44,491 nt of DNA from a virus, in IMG/VR virus record IMGVR_UViG_3300020394_000872, positions 1 to 44,491 of that record; one strand, 5' to 3'. Shown here piece by piece: positions 24,035 through 32,740 of this stretch. The position numbers were made by a program, and so were the translations under genes. The notes under the pieces are model-generated. The model did not search any database and was not told the origin of the DNA. It saw nothing but the letters and a program-made list of their open reading frames with translations. Every line of letters starts with the position of its first letter. Position 1 is the first letter of the stretch.

Positions 24035-26716
24035 ATGCCTACATTAGTATCACCGGGCGTGTCAGTTACAGTAGTCGATGAATCGCAATACGCGGCGGCT
24101 ACTCAAGGTACACTTCCACTAATAGTTGTTGCAACTGCAACAAACAAAACAGACGCATCTGGTTCAGCTATCGCTTCTGGAACATTGGCCCAAAACGCCG
24201 GTGTTGCATATCTTGTTTCTTCACAACGAGAATTAGTTGAGACTTTCGGAGAACCTAAGTTCTATGAAGTTGGCGGCTCAGTTGTGCAAGGAGCAGAAAC
24301 TAGTGAATATGGATTATTGTCCGCTTATCAATATCTAGGAGTTTCAAATAACGCCTATGTTATGAGAGCGAACATTGATTTAGCACAGTTAGAAGCTACA
24401 ACAACTGAACCTGCGGGAGCAATCACAGCCGGAACTTATTGGCACGACACTTCATCTTCTGCTTTTGGTATTTTCAAACATGATGGAACCAATTGGGTTG
24501 CATACACACCAAAAGTATTGACAGATGCACCTGGAACAGGAAATGTCGAGGCCATTAACGCGGACGGTTTTGCGTCACCTACAAACACATATGGTTCAGC
24601 AGGCGAAATCGCAATCGTAGCCTCAACCGCAAAAATTACATATTGGGAAAAAGTTGGTGTAAACTGGGTCGTATTAGGCGACACAGGATCAGCAGATTTC
24701 CAATTTTCAAAATTTGCACCTACAACACAATCAGACGGTACATCAGCATTAACAACTGGTAACGTTTATGTTCGTTTAACGAAACAAGGTGGTGGAGCAG
24801 ATTTAAGTACATCAATTTATGATGCATCATCAGGTTTATTTACGGCAGTTCAAGCACCGTTCTATTCTACAGATGACTTAGCAAGTGTTGATTTAATCGA
24901 TGCTGGCGATGTATATGCTAGATACGATGCAACAAAAGGATTTGTTGAACTACGTAGACACACTGGTAAAGCAGAAACACAAATAACATCTGGAACAATT
25001 CCAAGCACAACATCGATTAGTGCAGACTTCACAATCGAAGGTGTAGGATTCCAACCAAACGCATCAACATTAGATGCATTAATAATCAATATGCAAAATA
25101 GCGCCGCACTAAACAGTGCAAACGTTAATGTTGAAAAAGTAGGTTCAAACAAAATCAGATTTACAAAAACAGATGGAAAAGAATTAAACATTGTTTTCGC
25201 ATCAGGTTTTGGAGCAATGGGTTTTGCATCATCTACAATCATTGATAGTGTTTGGGCAGATTTATCATACGAAGCCAAAGCTACACAACCAACAGGTGTT
25301 GTAACTGATGGTACTTTATGGTATAATCCAGACCTAAAAATGGAAGTTCTAAAATGTGTATATGATGGTACATCAAACGTTTGGCAAAGATATGCATGGT
25401 CAGAAGACGCAGATGGTTTACTAGGACAAGAACTACAGTTACGTACTGGTATGCCAACAACTCGTAAAGATGGATCAAGTCCATTAAATACGGGTGACTT
25501 ATGGGTCGACGGCGATGAATTACCATACCCATCAATTTATGTTTGGGATGGCGGAAAATGGGTCAAGTTAGATAATGCAGACCAATCATCACTTAACGGT
25601 GTTGTATTTGGACATTACTCAAACGATGCTCCATATGATGCAGATGGTAACTTTAATGTTCGTACTGAACACTCACTTACACCAAACGCAGAATTATATC
25701 CAGAAAACATGTTACTAGTTAACATGGATTACTCTACATACAATGTTAAAAAATATGTAGGCGATAAATGGGAATGGGCATCAGGTTCAAACTTAGATGG
25801 CTCAGGAAAATTCGGTGCTCATGCACAACGTCACATGGTTGTGGAAGCTATGCAGGCGGCAGTCGCAGGTAATGATGGTATACGTTCAGAAGCCGTATAC
25901 TTCAACTTGATTGCATCACCAGGATACCCAGAACTAATGGATGAAATGATTGCACTAAACAAAGATAAGAAAGAAATCGCATTTGTTATTGGTGATACAC
26001 CACTAACATTGAAATCAGATTCTACTTCTCTTAAAAATTGGGCAACTGATAACGCTCCTGCAGAAACATATGCAGGCATTTATTACCCACATGGTCTATC
26101 TACAGACTTATCAGGTAATGATGTTGTTATCCCTTCATCAGCGGTCGCACTACGTACTATTGCATTCTCAGACCAAGTATCATTCCCATGGTTTGCTCCA
26201 GCGGGCTTGACACGTGGTGTAGTAACTAATGCAAGTAGAGTTGGTTATGTAAATGATGAAAATGAGTTTACACAAGTTAAACTAAGCAATGGTCAAAGAG
26301 ATGTTTTATACACAAGTCGTATCAATCCAATCGCAGACCTTCCAAATCAAGGTCTAGTAGTTTATGGTCAGAAAACAACACAGGCATTTGCATCAGCACT
26401 TGACCGTATTAATGTTGCAAGACTAACAAACTACATGCGTTTCAACTTGGATCAACTATCTCGTGGTTTCTTATTCGAACAAAACGATAAGATTACACGT
26501 GATAACATGCGTGATGCAGTAGAACGTTTCTGTGGTGAACTAGTTACAAACAGAGGTTTATATGACTTCTTAGTAGTTTGTGACGAGTCAAACAACACAC
26601 CAGCACGTATCGATAGAAATGAACTATACGTTGATGTAGCAATTCAACCAGCTAAATCAGTAGAATTCATCTATATCCCACTACGTATTAGAAATACAGG
26701 TGAATCTCTAGCATAA
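24035..26716 (+). CDS. gp18: Tail sheath protein gp18
   Basis: An 893-residue sheath protein (T4 gp18: 659). The N-terminus MPTLVSPGVSVTVVDESQY and the C-terminal half (GLVVYGQKTTQAFASALDRI, then RGFLFEQNDKITRDN) are standard sheath sequence. The sheath subunits form the contractile outer tail tube. The extra length lies in about residues 124-515, which contain Trp-rich units (AGTYWHDT...GTNWVAY; DGTLWYNP...VWQRYAW; GDLWVDG...GKWVKL) that resemble repeated surface domains. AAAGGAG precedes the ATG, and codon use is of the high-expression type. A strong terminator follows. Confidence 0.92.
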   Translation: MPTLVSPGVSVTVVDESQYAAATQGTLPLIVVATATNKTDASGSAIASGTLAQNAGVAYLVSSQRELVETFGEPKFYEVGGSVVQGAETSEYGLLSAYQYLGVSNNAYVMRANIDLAQLEATTTEPAGAITAGTYWHDTSSSAFGIFKHDGTNWVAYTPKVLTDAPGTGNVEAINADGFASPTNTYGSAGEIAIVASTAKITYWEKVGVNWVVLGDTGSADFQFSKFAPTTQSDGTSALTTGNVYVRLTKQGGGADLSTSIYDASSGLFTAVQAPFYSTDDLASVDLIDAGDVYARYDATKGFVELRRHTGKAETQITSGTIPSTTSISADFTIEGVGFQPNASTLDALIINMQNSAALNSANVNVEKVGSNKIRFTKTDGKELNIVFASGFGAMGFASSTIIDSVWADLSYEAKATQPTGVVTDGTLWYNPDLKMEVLKCVYDGTSNVWQRYAWSEDADGLLGQELQLRTGMPTTRKDGSSPLNTGDLWVDGDELPYPSIYVWDGGKWVKLDNADQSSLNGVVFGHYSNDAPYDADGNFNVRTEHSLTPNAELYPENMLLVNMDYSTYNVKKYVGDKWEWASGSNLDGSGKFGAHAQRHMVVEAMQAAVAGNDGIRSEAVYFNLIASPGYPELMDEMIALNKDKKEIAFVIGDTPLTLKSDSTSLKNWATDNAPAETYAGIYYPHGLSTDLSGNDVVIPSSAVALRTIAFSDQVSFPWFAPAGLTRGVVTNASRVGYVNDENEFTQVKLSNGQRDVLYTSRINPIADLPNQGLVVYGQKTTQAFASALDRINVARLTNYMRFNLDQLSRGFLFEQNDKITRDNMRDAVERFCGELVTNRGLYDFLVVCDESNNTPARIDRNELYVDVAIQPAKSVEFIYIPLRIRNTGESLA

Positions 26717-26741
26717 TTGCAGAGAAACTAACAAATTTATT

Positions 26742-26770
26742 AAAGCCCCTTAGAAATAAGGGGCTTTTTT
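26742..26770 (+). terminator. Strong terminator after the tail sheath gene
   Basis: AAAGCCCCTTA, loop GAAA, TAAGGGGCTTT and a T-run: an 11-bp stem with a GNRA tetraloop. Confidence 0.93.
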
Positions 26771-26801
26771 ATTAACTACAACTTTAATTCCAATCATAAT
26801 T

Positions 26802-26810
26802 GATAAATAC
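26802..26810 (+). promoter_or_regulatory. T4-type late promoter (GATAAATAC)
   Basis: GATAAATAC, 44 bases before the tube gene gp19. Confidence 0.72.
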
Positions 26811-26854
26811 TCTTATAAACAAAGAAGTTTCGAAACTTTTTAGGAGACAAAACA

Positions 26855-27454
26855 ATGGCAAGAACATTAAATACTTTCGGTGTACCTACAGATTCCGGTG
26901 ATGGAGTTACTGGCTCAGGTATTCTACAGCCAAAACTGAATTATCGTTTCCGTGTACAAGTTGCAGGTTTCGGTGGTGTAGCAACTAACACTACTGAGTT
27001 CACAAGACAAGTTATGAACGTGACGAGACCTAAAATCACTCACGAATCAATTCCAGTAGATTCATATAACTCTCGTATGTATATGATGGGTAAACACACT
27101 TGGGAACCTATCACAATTACTTTACGTGATGATATAGCTAACAACTTAACAAAACTAGTTGGTAGACAAGTACAATCGCAGTTGAACCACAGAAATCAAG
27201 CTGGTCCGGCGGCAGGTACTAACTATAAGTTTTCTACTTTAATTGAAATCTTAGATGGTAACTCAGGTAACCCTAACGAACAATGGCAACTTGAAGGTTG
27301 TTTCGTTCAGAATGCAGATTATTCACAGTCAGACTATTCGGTTTCAGATCCAGTAACAATCGTACTTACATTACAATATGATAATGCGGTATTCACTGAT
27401 ACTGAAATTATGCCTGATACAACATTCGTTAATAATTCAAGCATTCTTGGTTAA
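26855..27454 (+). CDS. gp19: Tail tube protein gp19
   Basis: A 199-residue protein of the T4 tail tube family (T4: 163). Landmarks are NYRFRVQVAGFG near the N-terminus, RPKITHESIPVDSYNSRMYM and the C-terminal WQLEGCFVQNADYSQSDYSVSD. It stacks in hexamers to form the inner tube through which DNA passes. TAGGAGAC precedes the ATG. It is the natural partner of gp18 immediately upstream, although a terminator and new late promoter allow separate dosage. Confidence 0.93.
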   Translation: MARTLNTFGVPTDSGDGVTGSGILQPKLNYRFRVQVAGFGGVATNTTEFTRQVMNVTRPKITHESIPVDSYNSRMYMMGKHTWEPITITLRDDIANNLTKLVGRQVQSQLNHRNQAGPAAGTNYKFSTLIEILDGNSGNPNEQWQLEGCFVQNADYSQSDYSVSDPVTIVLTLQYDNAVFTDTEIMPDTTFVNNSSILG

Positions 27455-27470
27455 TTTGGGGTAAGCTATT

Positions 27471-29054
27471 ATGGCTAATACCAAACAAGGTGGACAGAAT
27501 AAGCAAGGTAATATTGTCGTTCAAGACAATAAGAACGCTAAAAACAGATTTGGGTTCGGCGGTGTCGGACCCATTACACTCGCCCCTAAAACGGGTGATA
27601 TGTTTTATCTTGAGTTTCATGACTCAGAGCCGTTAGACGGCGTTAACAAAAAACTTCCGTTCAATCAATTCGCAAAAGGCGTAAGTGGCGTTTCAGTTGC
27701 CACAACTACTATTCCAATAGACAGATATGGTAAACGTGTTTATATTCCTACACGTATGGATTATCCTGAAGTTCAAATATCAATGTATGATATAGTCAAT
27801 GGAAAAATGTTTGATTTTGCTCAAGGATTATATGAACAGTTTTTCAGAAATGGAAAAATGAAAACTGACTCAGCAAATATTGAACAATCAATAAATGCAA
27901 ATCCAGATGAAGTACAAGGAAGACAATTTTCAAATAGAGGAAAGTCATTTCACAATAGTTTAGAGAAAGTAGTAATATTTCATTTCTTTGGCAATGTTGA
28001 TGGAACTACTGACCAAGGAGATCCTCGTAACGAAAGTCAAAATGTAAAAAACGATAGAACGGTTCCAAGGTCTGGCGCAATACAAAAAATTGAATTGATT
28101 AATCCTATTGTAACTAATATAACATTTGGTCCTAGCGATTATGCAGATGGACAACTTAGAACAATAGAAATTGGTTTACAACCAGAAAACGTTGTATTCG
28201 GTTCAGTAACAGAAGAAGTAACATTCCCATCATGGTTGATGGATGGTTTACCAGTCGAAGTAGAAACTGCTATAAGTGATGTAGAAGGTGGTAACTATTC
28301 TACAGCCAAAACTCAATTTTTAACAGATAAACTAAATGAATTAATTAGTCCAAGTCAGTTTGAAGGCAATGAAACTTTTGTACAAAATACTAATCCACAA
28401 TTTCAACAAGCATTAAACAGTAGACAAAAATTTAATGCTCAAAATAACGTTATAAATCAACAAAAATTTGATGAGTTGGCAAAACTTAATAATAAATTGG
28501 CTTTCTCAGCAACTACAAGTCCAGATGCTGATGGAGAGGCTGATATAATAAGACAAGAAATTCAAGAAGCTATATCAAGACATGGCTTTGTAGAGGCTCT
28601 TCCAACAAATGAAAGATTTGCTGATCCTTTTGTACCAGAAACAAAATATCCTCAAGTGGCAGATTTTGCTAATCTAGGTAATACTTATGATGGTGGTACA
28701 GGAAGATATGGTGGAAGTAATTTAGGTGGGGCAATAAAAAATGAATTAGTAAATGCTTTCTTCAATGGAAGAAGTATAAATTGGGGTAACATAAGAGATT
28801 CAGCGGCACAAGGAATACTAGGAAATACTAACGTAGGTACTTTACAAAACTTAAGTAAAACATCTCAGAGTAGATTTGGTATCGCAGGAGACTTAATTAG
28901 AGACGGCATTCTTAACTCAGGAACTGCAAGTGGTGGACAAATACAAACTACAACTGTTCCTTCAAATATAAATGCTAACTCTACAAGCACAGTTTTAAAT
29001 AATGCACAATCGAATATTGCTAATTTAAAAAATTTAACAAATGGGATTAGATAA
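27471..29054 (+). CDS. Tail-tube-family protein, possibly baseplate-tube junction
   Basis: A 527-residue protein 16 bases after gp19. Residues 45-250 follow the tube-protein pattern: MFYLEFHDSEPLDGV, VATTTIPIDRYGKRVYIPT, then SGAIQKIELINPIVTNITFG, which aligns with the strands of gp19 and gp54-type tube proteins. The C-terminal 270 residues are Asn/Gln/Ser-rich and low in structure. In T4, gp54 and gp48 join the tube to the baseplate and share the tube fold, so this is a candidate. Exact equivalence is not secured. GGGGTAAG is a plausible ribosome binding site. Confidence 0.5.
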   Translation: MANTKQGGQNKQGNIVVQDNKNAKNRFGFGGVGPITLAPKTGDMFYLEFHDSEPLDGVNKKLPFNQFAKGVSGVSVATTTIPIDRYGKRVYIPTRMDYPEVQISMYDIVNGKMFDFAQGLYEQFFRNGKMKTDSANIEQSINANPDEVQGRQFSNRGKSFHNSLEKVVIFHFFGNVDGTTDQGDPRNESQNVKNDRTVPRSGAIQKIELINPIVTNITFGPSDYADGQLRTIEIGLQPENVVFGSVTEEVTFPSWLMDGLPVEVETAISDVEGGNYSTAKTQFLTDKLNELISPSQFEGNETFVQNTNPQFQQALNSRQKFNAQNNVINQQKFDELAKLNNKLAFSATTSPDADGEADIIRQEIQEAISRHGFVEALPTNERFADPFVPETKYPQVADFANLGNTYDGGTGRYGGSNLGGAIKNELVNAFFNGRSINWGNIRDSAAQGILGNTNVGTLQNLSKTSQSRFGIAGDLIRDGILNSGTASGGQIQTTTVPSNINANSTSTVLNNAQSNIANLKNLTNGIR

Positions 29055-29323
29055 TGGCGTTTGATATTGATGTACTAAAAGCTAAATTAAAGAAAAAAGG
29101 TTTTACAGATGAGAAAGCCAATTTGTTTGCTAGAGAGTTAACCAATACTGCAAGGGCTTACGGTCTAAATCCTTATTCATTAGTTGATGAAGTAAGTACA
29201 GACTTCAAACTAAACGACTTAGGATCATTCGTAATTAATAGTACTTTGCGATTTGGTTATCAAACAGGTAAAGTAAAACCTCAGAAACCAAATAAATATG
29301 TCGCAAGGGCTATATTTGAATGA
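29054..29323 (+). CDS. Small protein of unknown function
   Basis: An 89-residue protein with a helical N-terminal half (VLKAKLKKKGFTDEKANLFA) and RAYGLNPYSLVDEV in the middle. The ATG overlaps the preceding stop by one base (TAATG), and its stop overlaps the start of gp4, so it is translated as part of a tightly packed three-gene run. Phage tail genes of this size in such runs are often connector or baseplate accessory proteins; I recognise no motif. Confidence 0.7.
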   Translation: MAFDIDVLKAKLKKKGFTDEKANLFARELTNTARAYGLNPYSLVDEVSTDFKLNDLGSFVINSTLRFGYQTGKVKPQKPNKYVARAIFE

Positions 29324-29781
29324 GACAAAAATATCATCAAGGAAAATACACTATAAAAAACCCACAGAAGTATTCTGGCAAGGGTGAACCTACCTTTAGA
29401 AGTAGTTGGGAATACACATTCATGAATTTTTGTGATGATAATCCAAGTGTAGTTGCTTGGGCTAGTGAACCTTGTAAGATAACTTATCAAAATCCTTTAA
29501 ATGGAAAAGTAACTGCATATGTACCAGACTTTGTAATTGTATATATGGATAAAAAAGGAAACAAGAACGCAGAATTAGTAGAAATAAAACCTGCAACACA
29601 ATCTAATCCAGAGTTTGCGAAAAGAAGAACAGACAGGGCGGCAGTTGTACAAAACTTTGCTAAATGGGACGCGGCAACTTCTTGGGCTAAGAAAAGAGGT
29701 ATGCGTTTTCGTGTTCTTAACGAAGGTGATATCTATCAGAATGCTAGAAAACCTAAACCTGTTAAACGAAGAAAAAAGTAA
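29320..29781 (+). CDS. gp4: Head completion protein gp4 with nuclease-like fold
   Basis: A 153-residue protein matching T4 gp4 (also called gp50/65): RSSWEYTFMNFCDDNPSVVA followed by VPDFVIVY and AELVEIKP. Glu31, Asp70 and Glu88-x-Lys90 trace a PD-(D/E)xK nuclease core, similar to TnsA. In T4 the protein is needed to finish DNA-filled heads before tail joining; whether the nuclease residues act there is not settled. The basic C-terminus (KPKPVKRRKK) could touch DNA. Its start ATG overlaps the previous stop. Confidence 0.85.
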   Translation: MRQKYHQGKYTIKNPQKYSGKGEPTFRSSWEYTFMNFCDDNPSVVAWASEPCKITYQNPLNGKVTAYVPDFVIVYMDKKGNKNAELVEIKPATQSNPEFAKRRTDRAAVVQNFAKWDAATSWAKKRGMRFRVLNEGDIYQNARKPKPVKRRKK

Positions 29782-29794
29782 TGTTAGAAGTTAA

Positions 29795-29803
29795 TATAAA
29801 TAG
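29795..29803 (+). promoter_or_regulatory. T4-type late promoter (TATAAATAG)
   Basis: TATAAATAG, 21 bases before the gp16 start. Confidence 0.65.
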
Positions 29804-29824
29804 AATAATGAAAGGTATTAACTG

Positions 29825-30352
29825 ATGACTAAGAAACTAGAAGAAACGTTTAATATATCTAACGATGAAGAACAAGATAGTAATGAAGAAAATACTCCTA
29901 CTATCGAAGAATCTCAAGAAATAACAGAATTATTAAATACCGAAATCGAGAATACTGAAAAAATCGATGCGGCCTTACCTGTTGTTACAGACTTAAATGA
30001 GCATGATAGAGAAATGGACGATATTCATGCTAAAGCATTGAAAACATTTGAAGATTTACTACAATTAGGTATGAATGTCGAAGTACATGCAGGTGCAAAG
30101 ATACTAGAAACTGCGAATCAACTGCTAAAAACTGCAAAAGAGGCAAAAGATAGCAAAGTAGATAGAAAATTACGTATGATTAATCTTCAATTACAGAAAG
30201 CAAAGCTGGATCACCAAAAAGACAGGGATACTACTAAATCTGATGAGGAAATCACCGCAGAAGGCACGTTAAATATCGATAGAAACGAATTATTGAAAAG
30301 AATCGCCTCTGCACAGAAGATTGCAGACGAGGCCACTAAAGAAAGTAAGTAA
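29825..30352 (+). CDS. gp16: Terminase small subunit gp16
   Basis: A 175-residue helical protein (T4 gp16: 164). The core LNEHDREMDDIHAKALKTF, then LLQLGMNVEVHAGAKILETA and KLRMINLQLQKAKLDHQ is the conserved central coiled-coil region of gp16-type small terminases. It forms rings that regulate gp17 and load DNA. The first 50 residues are very acidic. AAAGG precedes the start loosely. gp17 follows after three other genes. Confidence 0.82.
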   Translation: MTKKLEETFNISNDEEQDSNEENTPTIEESQEITELLNTEIENTEKIDAALPVVTDLNEHDREMDDIHAKALKTFEDLLQLGMNVEVHAGAKILETANQLLKTAKEAKDSKVDRKLRMINLQLQKAKLDHQKDRDTTKSDEEITAEGTLNIDRNELLKRIASAQKIADEATKESK

Positions 30353-30366
30353 AAAGTAACAAAAAT

Positions 30367-30375
30367 GATAAATAA
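30367..30375 (+). promoter_or_regulatory. T4-type late promoter variant (GATAAATAA)
   Basis: GATAAATAA, 21 bases before the ATG at 30397. Confidence 0.55.
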
Positions 30376-30396
30376 GATTATACGTTGGAGTACAAC

Positions 30397-30966
30397 ATGA
30401 AAAGTTTTAAAGAATTTTTAACAGAATCAGAAAAAGAGCATAAAATGACTCTACGTTTTTGTTGTGATATAGATGAGAACGCAGAAGATAGAATTGAAAA
30501 GTTTTTAGGCAAATACGATTTAAGAAATATGTCTAAAACATCAAAAACACCTATCTCTAAAAATCCTATGTTCTTCAAAGATGTAGAAAATTCAGAAGTA
30601 TCTAAGATTGATGTTGTTACAGGTTATCCTGTATCAGCCGATATCTTACGTCAACAATTAGCAGACCAGTTGTGTATGCATATTAAACATGTTGCAGTAC
30701 ATCCTGAAGGATGGGAACCAACAGAGGAAGAAGATAAAGATGAAAATGCAGAACCTTTACTTACTTCCGAAGAAAAATCAGAATCAGATGCAGGTAAAAA
30801 CTATGGACGTACATTTATCGATGATTTCTTAAAAACTCTTACACCAAAAGAGATGGAAACAAAAGAAAATGAATTAAGTCCAAAAGAAAAAAGAGACCCA
30901 GCACCTGAACAAATGGATAAGGAAGAAAAATCAAGTCCTTCTGTTATCTCAGGAGATGAAAAATGA
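30397..30966 (+). CDS. Candidate internal head protein with capsid-targeting peptide
   Basis: I start this 189-residue protein at ATG 30397, which has TTGGAG upstream; an earlier TTG at 30385 lies within that ribosome binding site. Residues 1-10, MKSFKEFLTE, closely resemble the T4 internal-protein capsid-targeting peptide MKTYQEFIAE and end in Leu-Thr-Glu, a gp21 cleavage site. The protein would be packed in the prohead and trimmed. The body (ISKNPMFFKDVENSEVSKID, then LRQQLADQLCMHIKHVAVHP) is conserved-looking but unrecognised, and the C-terminus is acidic and disordered. ATGA overlap links it to the next gene. Confidence 0.6.
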   Translation: MKSFKEFLTESEKEHKMTLRFCCDIDENAEDRIEKFLGKYDLRNMSKTSKTPISKNPMFFKDVENSEVSKIDVVTGYPVSADILRQQLADQLCMHIKHVAVHPEGWEPTEEEDKDENAEPLLTSEEKSESDAGKNYGRTFIDDFLKTLTPKEMETKENELSPKEKRDPAPEQMDKEEKSSPSVISGDEK

Positions 30967-32171
30967 GTAAGCATTACAATTTAACTGTTACTGATGATAA
31001 TGGTAAGTCAGTTACTACTTCAAACACAAGCACAGAACATTCAGACGAAATTTTACGTATGATGCATTTAGCAGGTATGCAGGACGCATCATGTGGATGT
31101 GGCACAAGCCCATGTGGTTGTGATGAAAGCATAGAAGAAAATGAATACCAACCAACACCGGCTAACGATAAGTTAGATTTAGATGACTATTCAAAAAAAT
31201 CAGGCGAAAGTATTCCAAAACAAAAGAAAAGTTTAGATAAAGCACCTTCAAGAGGTGATAATCCATTAGAATATTCTTTAGATGAAAATGAAATCTTTGA
31301 ATCTTTAATGAATGAGTTTGAAGAAGTAAAAGAAGCTAAAGTAGGAACACCAGGCAGTCTAGAAAAAGTGGAAGCACAAATTAAAAAGTTAAAAGACATG
31401 GCACAGAAAGCCAAAGACGATGGTGATCCACAAAAAGCAAACACTATTCAAAGTAGTGATGAAATGACTGAACTTCTACGTAAACAAAGAAAACTGAAAA
31501 ATGAGTCAGTAGAAGAAGGTAAACTTAACCCAGGTCTTCAAGCATACATAGATAAGAAAAAAGGTAAAAAAGACGATAAAGAAGATAAAGTAGAAGAAAA
31601 GAAAGCAAAGCCTGACTTTGCTGATATCGATGGCGACGGCGATAAAAAAGAAACAATGAAAAAAGCGGCCAAAGATAAAAAAGAAAAAGCTAATGAATCT
31701 ATTGATGAAGGTTTTGAAGCAGATGAAGTCAAAGCAATCTTAGCCAAACATGGTGTATCAAGTATAGACGATATGGAACTTGATGGAGAACTATATCAAG
31801 ACTTATTTGATTACTATTCAGATGAAATGCCTTATGGTACACAAAAAGCTAGAGACGGAGATCCAATGGATTGGATAATAACTAGATTAGATGACCTAGG
31901 TATGGTAGAATCAACTAGTGAACAAAAAAATTCCGAAGAAGTAGAAGATACAGGCTTAGAATCTGAATTAGATAGATTAAGAAAATTAGCAAACATCGAA
32001 AAAGCAAGTTCAGAAGAAGTTGAACAGGTAGATGAAATTCTTCCTGCCGTACTTCCAGTAGCTAAAGCAGTAGGTGGTGCATTGCTTAAGAAAGGCATCA
32101 AAGGCACAGTAGCACGTGCAGGTGCAGGCATGGCGGCCAAAAAAGCAATGGGTTCTAATAACCAAGCATAA
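30963..32171 (+). CDS. Cysteine-cluster and EF-like loop protein
   Basis: A 402-residue acidic, mostly disordered protein. Near residues 44-54 is CGCGTSPCGC, a compact four-cysteine cluster. Near 222, DIDGDGDKKE resembles a calcium-binding loop (D-x-D-x-D-G-x-x-E). Two short helices, DEILRMMHLAGM and ELDRLRKLANI, resemble the scaffold C-terminus. The end is Ala/Gly/Lys-rich (GGALLKKGIKGTVARAGAGM), possibly membrane- or DNA-active. Proteins with the KPDFADIDGDGD segment are common in marine phages and treated as virion components. Its ATG overlaps the previous stop, suggesting joint assembly into the head. Confidence 0.65.
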   Translation: MSKHYNLTVTDDNGKSVTTSNTSTEHSDEILRMMHLAGMQDASCGCGTSPCGCDESIEENEYQPTPANDKLDLDDYSKKSGESIPKQKKSLDKAPSRGDNPLEYSLDENEIFESLMNEFEEVKEAKVGTPGSLEKVEAQIKKLKDMAQKAKDDGDPQKANTIQSSDEMTELLRKQRKLKNESVEEGKLNPGLQAYIDKKKGKKDDKEDKVEEKKAKPDFADIDGDGDKKETMKKAAKDKKEKANESIDEGFEADEVKAILAKHGVSSIDDMELDGELYQDLFDYYSDEMPYGTQKARDGDPMDWIITRLDDLGMVESTSEQKNSEEVEDTGLESELDRLRKLANIEKASSEEVEQVDEILPAVLPVAKAVGGALLKKGIKGTVARAGAGMAAKKAMGSNNQA

Positions 32172-32184
32172 ATCTTAAAATCCT

Positions 32185-32192
32185 CTAAATAC
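32185..32192 (+). promoter_or_regulatory. Possible late promoter (CTAAATAC)
   Basis: CTAAATAC, 52 bases before the ATG at 32245, immediately followed by a small hairpin. Confidence 0.5.
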
Positions 32193-32194
32193 TA

Positions 32195-32208
32195 GTGCAA
32201 TTATGCAC
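32195..32208 (+). promoter_or_regulatory. Hairpin at the predicted 5' end of the transcript
   Basis: GTGCA, loop ATTA, TGCAC, flanked by CTAG on both sides (32192-32195 and 32211-32214). It begins 3 bases after the late motif, so only part may be in the transcript. Confidence 0.35.
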
Positions 32209-32244
32209 AACTAGATTACCACCTTAGGTAAAGAGGAGACAATC

Positions 32245-32658
32245 ATGTATGATAAAGAGATGATGATACAGATGATGGAGGACCTTCAGCATCAGGCATC
32301 CGAGATGGAGAAAAACGTCAAAGATATGCTAGAACAAGAAGGAAGAGCATGTGGAATTGAACTTGATAAAAGAAAAAATGCACGTGACCTTATGGAAGAG
32401 TTAATGGAACACCAAGATAATCAAGACGATGCACCAGCTATGACATGGGCATATGTTCCTGAAGACCAAGTGAACTATGATACTCATGCATCAGATTGGA
32501 CAACTGATATGCATACACAAGCATTATATGAAACAGGTGCAGATATGCACAATCATGATGACATTGAGTGGGTTGAACCACCAGTAGAGGATCATGATGC
32601 ACTTCCAAGTGATGTAGAACCAATGATGGATGATGAACACGAAGAAAACAAAGAATAA
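32245..32658 (+). CDS. Small Met/Asp/His-rich protein of unknown function
   Basis: A 137-residue acidic protein. Residues 1-55 form a Met- and Glu-rich helix (MYDKEMMIQMMEDLQHQASE). The second half has many His and Asp residues (DTHASDWTTDMHTQALYETG, DMHNHDDIEW), a composition that could bind metal. AAGAGGAGA gives a strong ribosome binding site, and a terminator follows closely, so it is a separate unit between the gp16 and gp17 blocks. I recognise no homologue. Confidence 0.78.
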   Translation: MYDKEMMIQMMEDLQHQASEMEKNVKDMLEQEGRACGIELDKRKNARDLMEELMEHQDNQDDAPAMTWAYVPEDQVNYDTHASDWTTDMHTQALYETGADMHNHDDIEWVEPPVEDHDALPSDVEPMMDDEHEENKE

Positions 32659-32680
32659 TTCATCTAGATTAGTTACCATA

Positions 32681-32708
32681 AAAGCAGTTCTTTTGGACTG
32701 CTTTTTTT
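32681..32708 (+). terminator. Rho-independent terminator before gp17
   Basis: AAAGCAGT, an 8-base loop and ACTGCTTT with a long T-run. Confidence 0.88.
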
Positions 32709-32711
32709 ATG

Positions 32712-32720
32712 CATAAATAT
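32712..32720 (+). promoter_or_regulatory. Late promoter variant (CATAAATAT)
   Basis: CATAAATAT, 20 bases before the gp17 start. The leader would be very short. Confidence 0.5.
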
Positions 32721-32740
32721 AATTAAATGAGTATTTAATT
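32721..32740 (+). promoter_or_regulatory. Inverted repeat abutting the gp17 start codon
   Basis: AATTAAAT, GAGT, ATTTAATT: a perfect 8-bp AT-only repeat ending at the base before ATG. The only Shine-Dalgarno-like bases (GAG) lie in the loop. Confidence 0.4.

Noticed and set aside
30385-30396. TTG start four codons upstream of the protein at 30397
   Set aside because: The TTG overlaps the TTGGAG ribosome binding site of the ATG at 30397, and the targeting peptide starts at that ATG.
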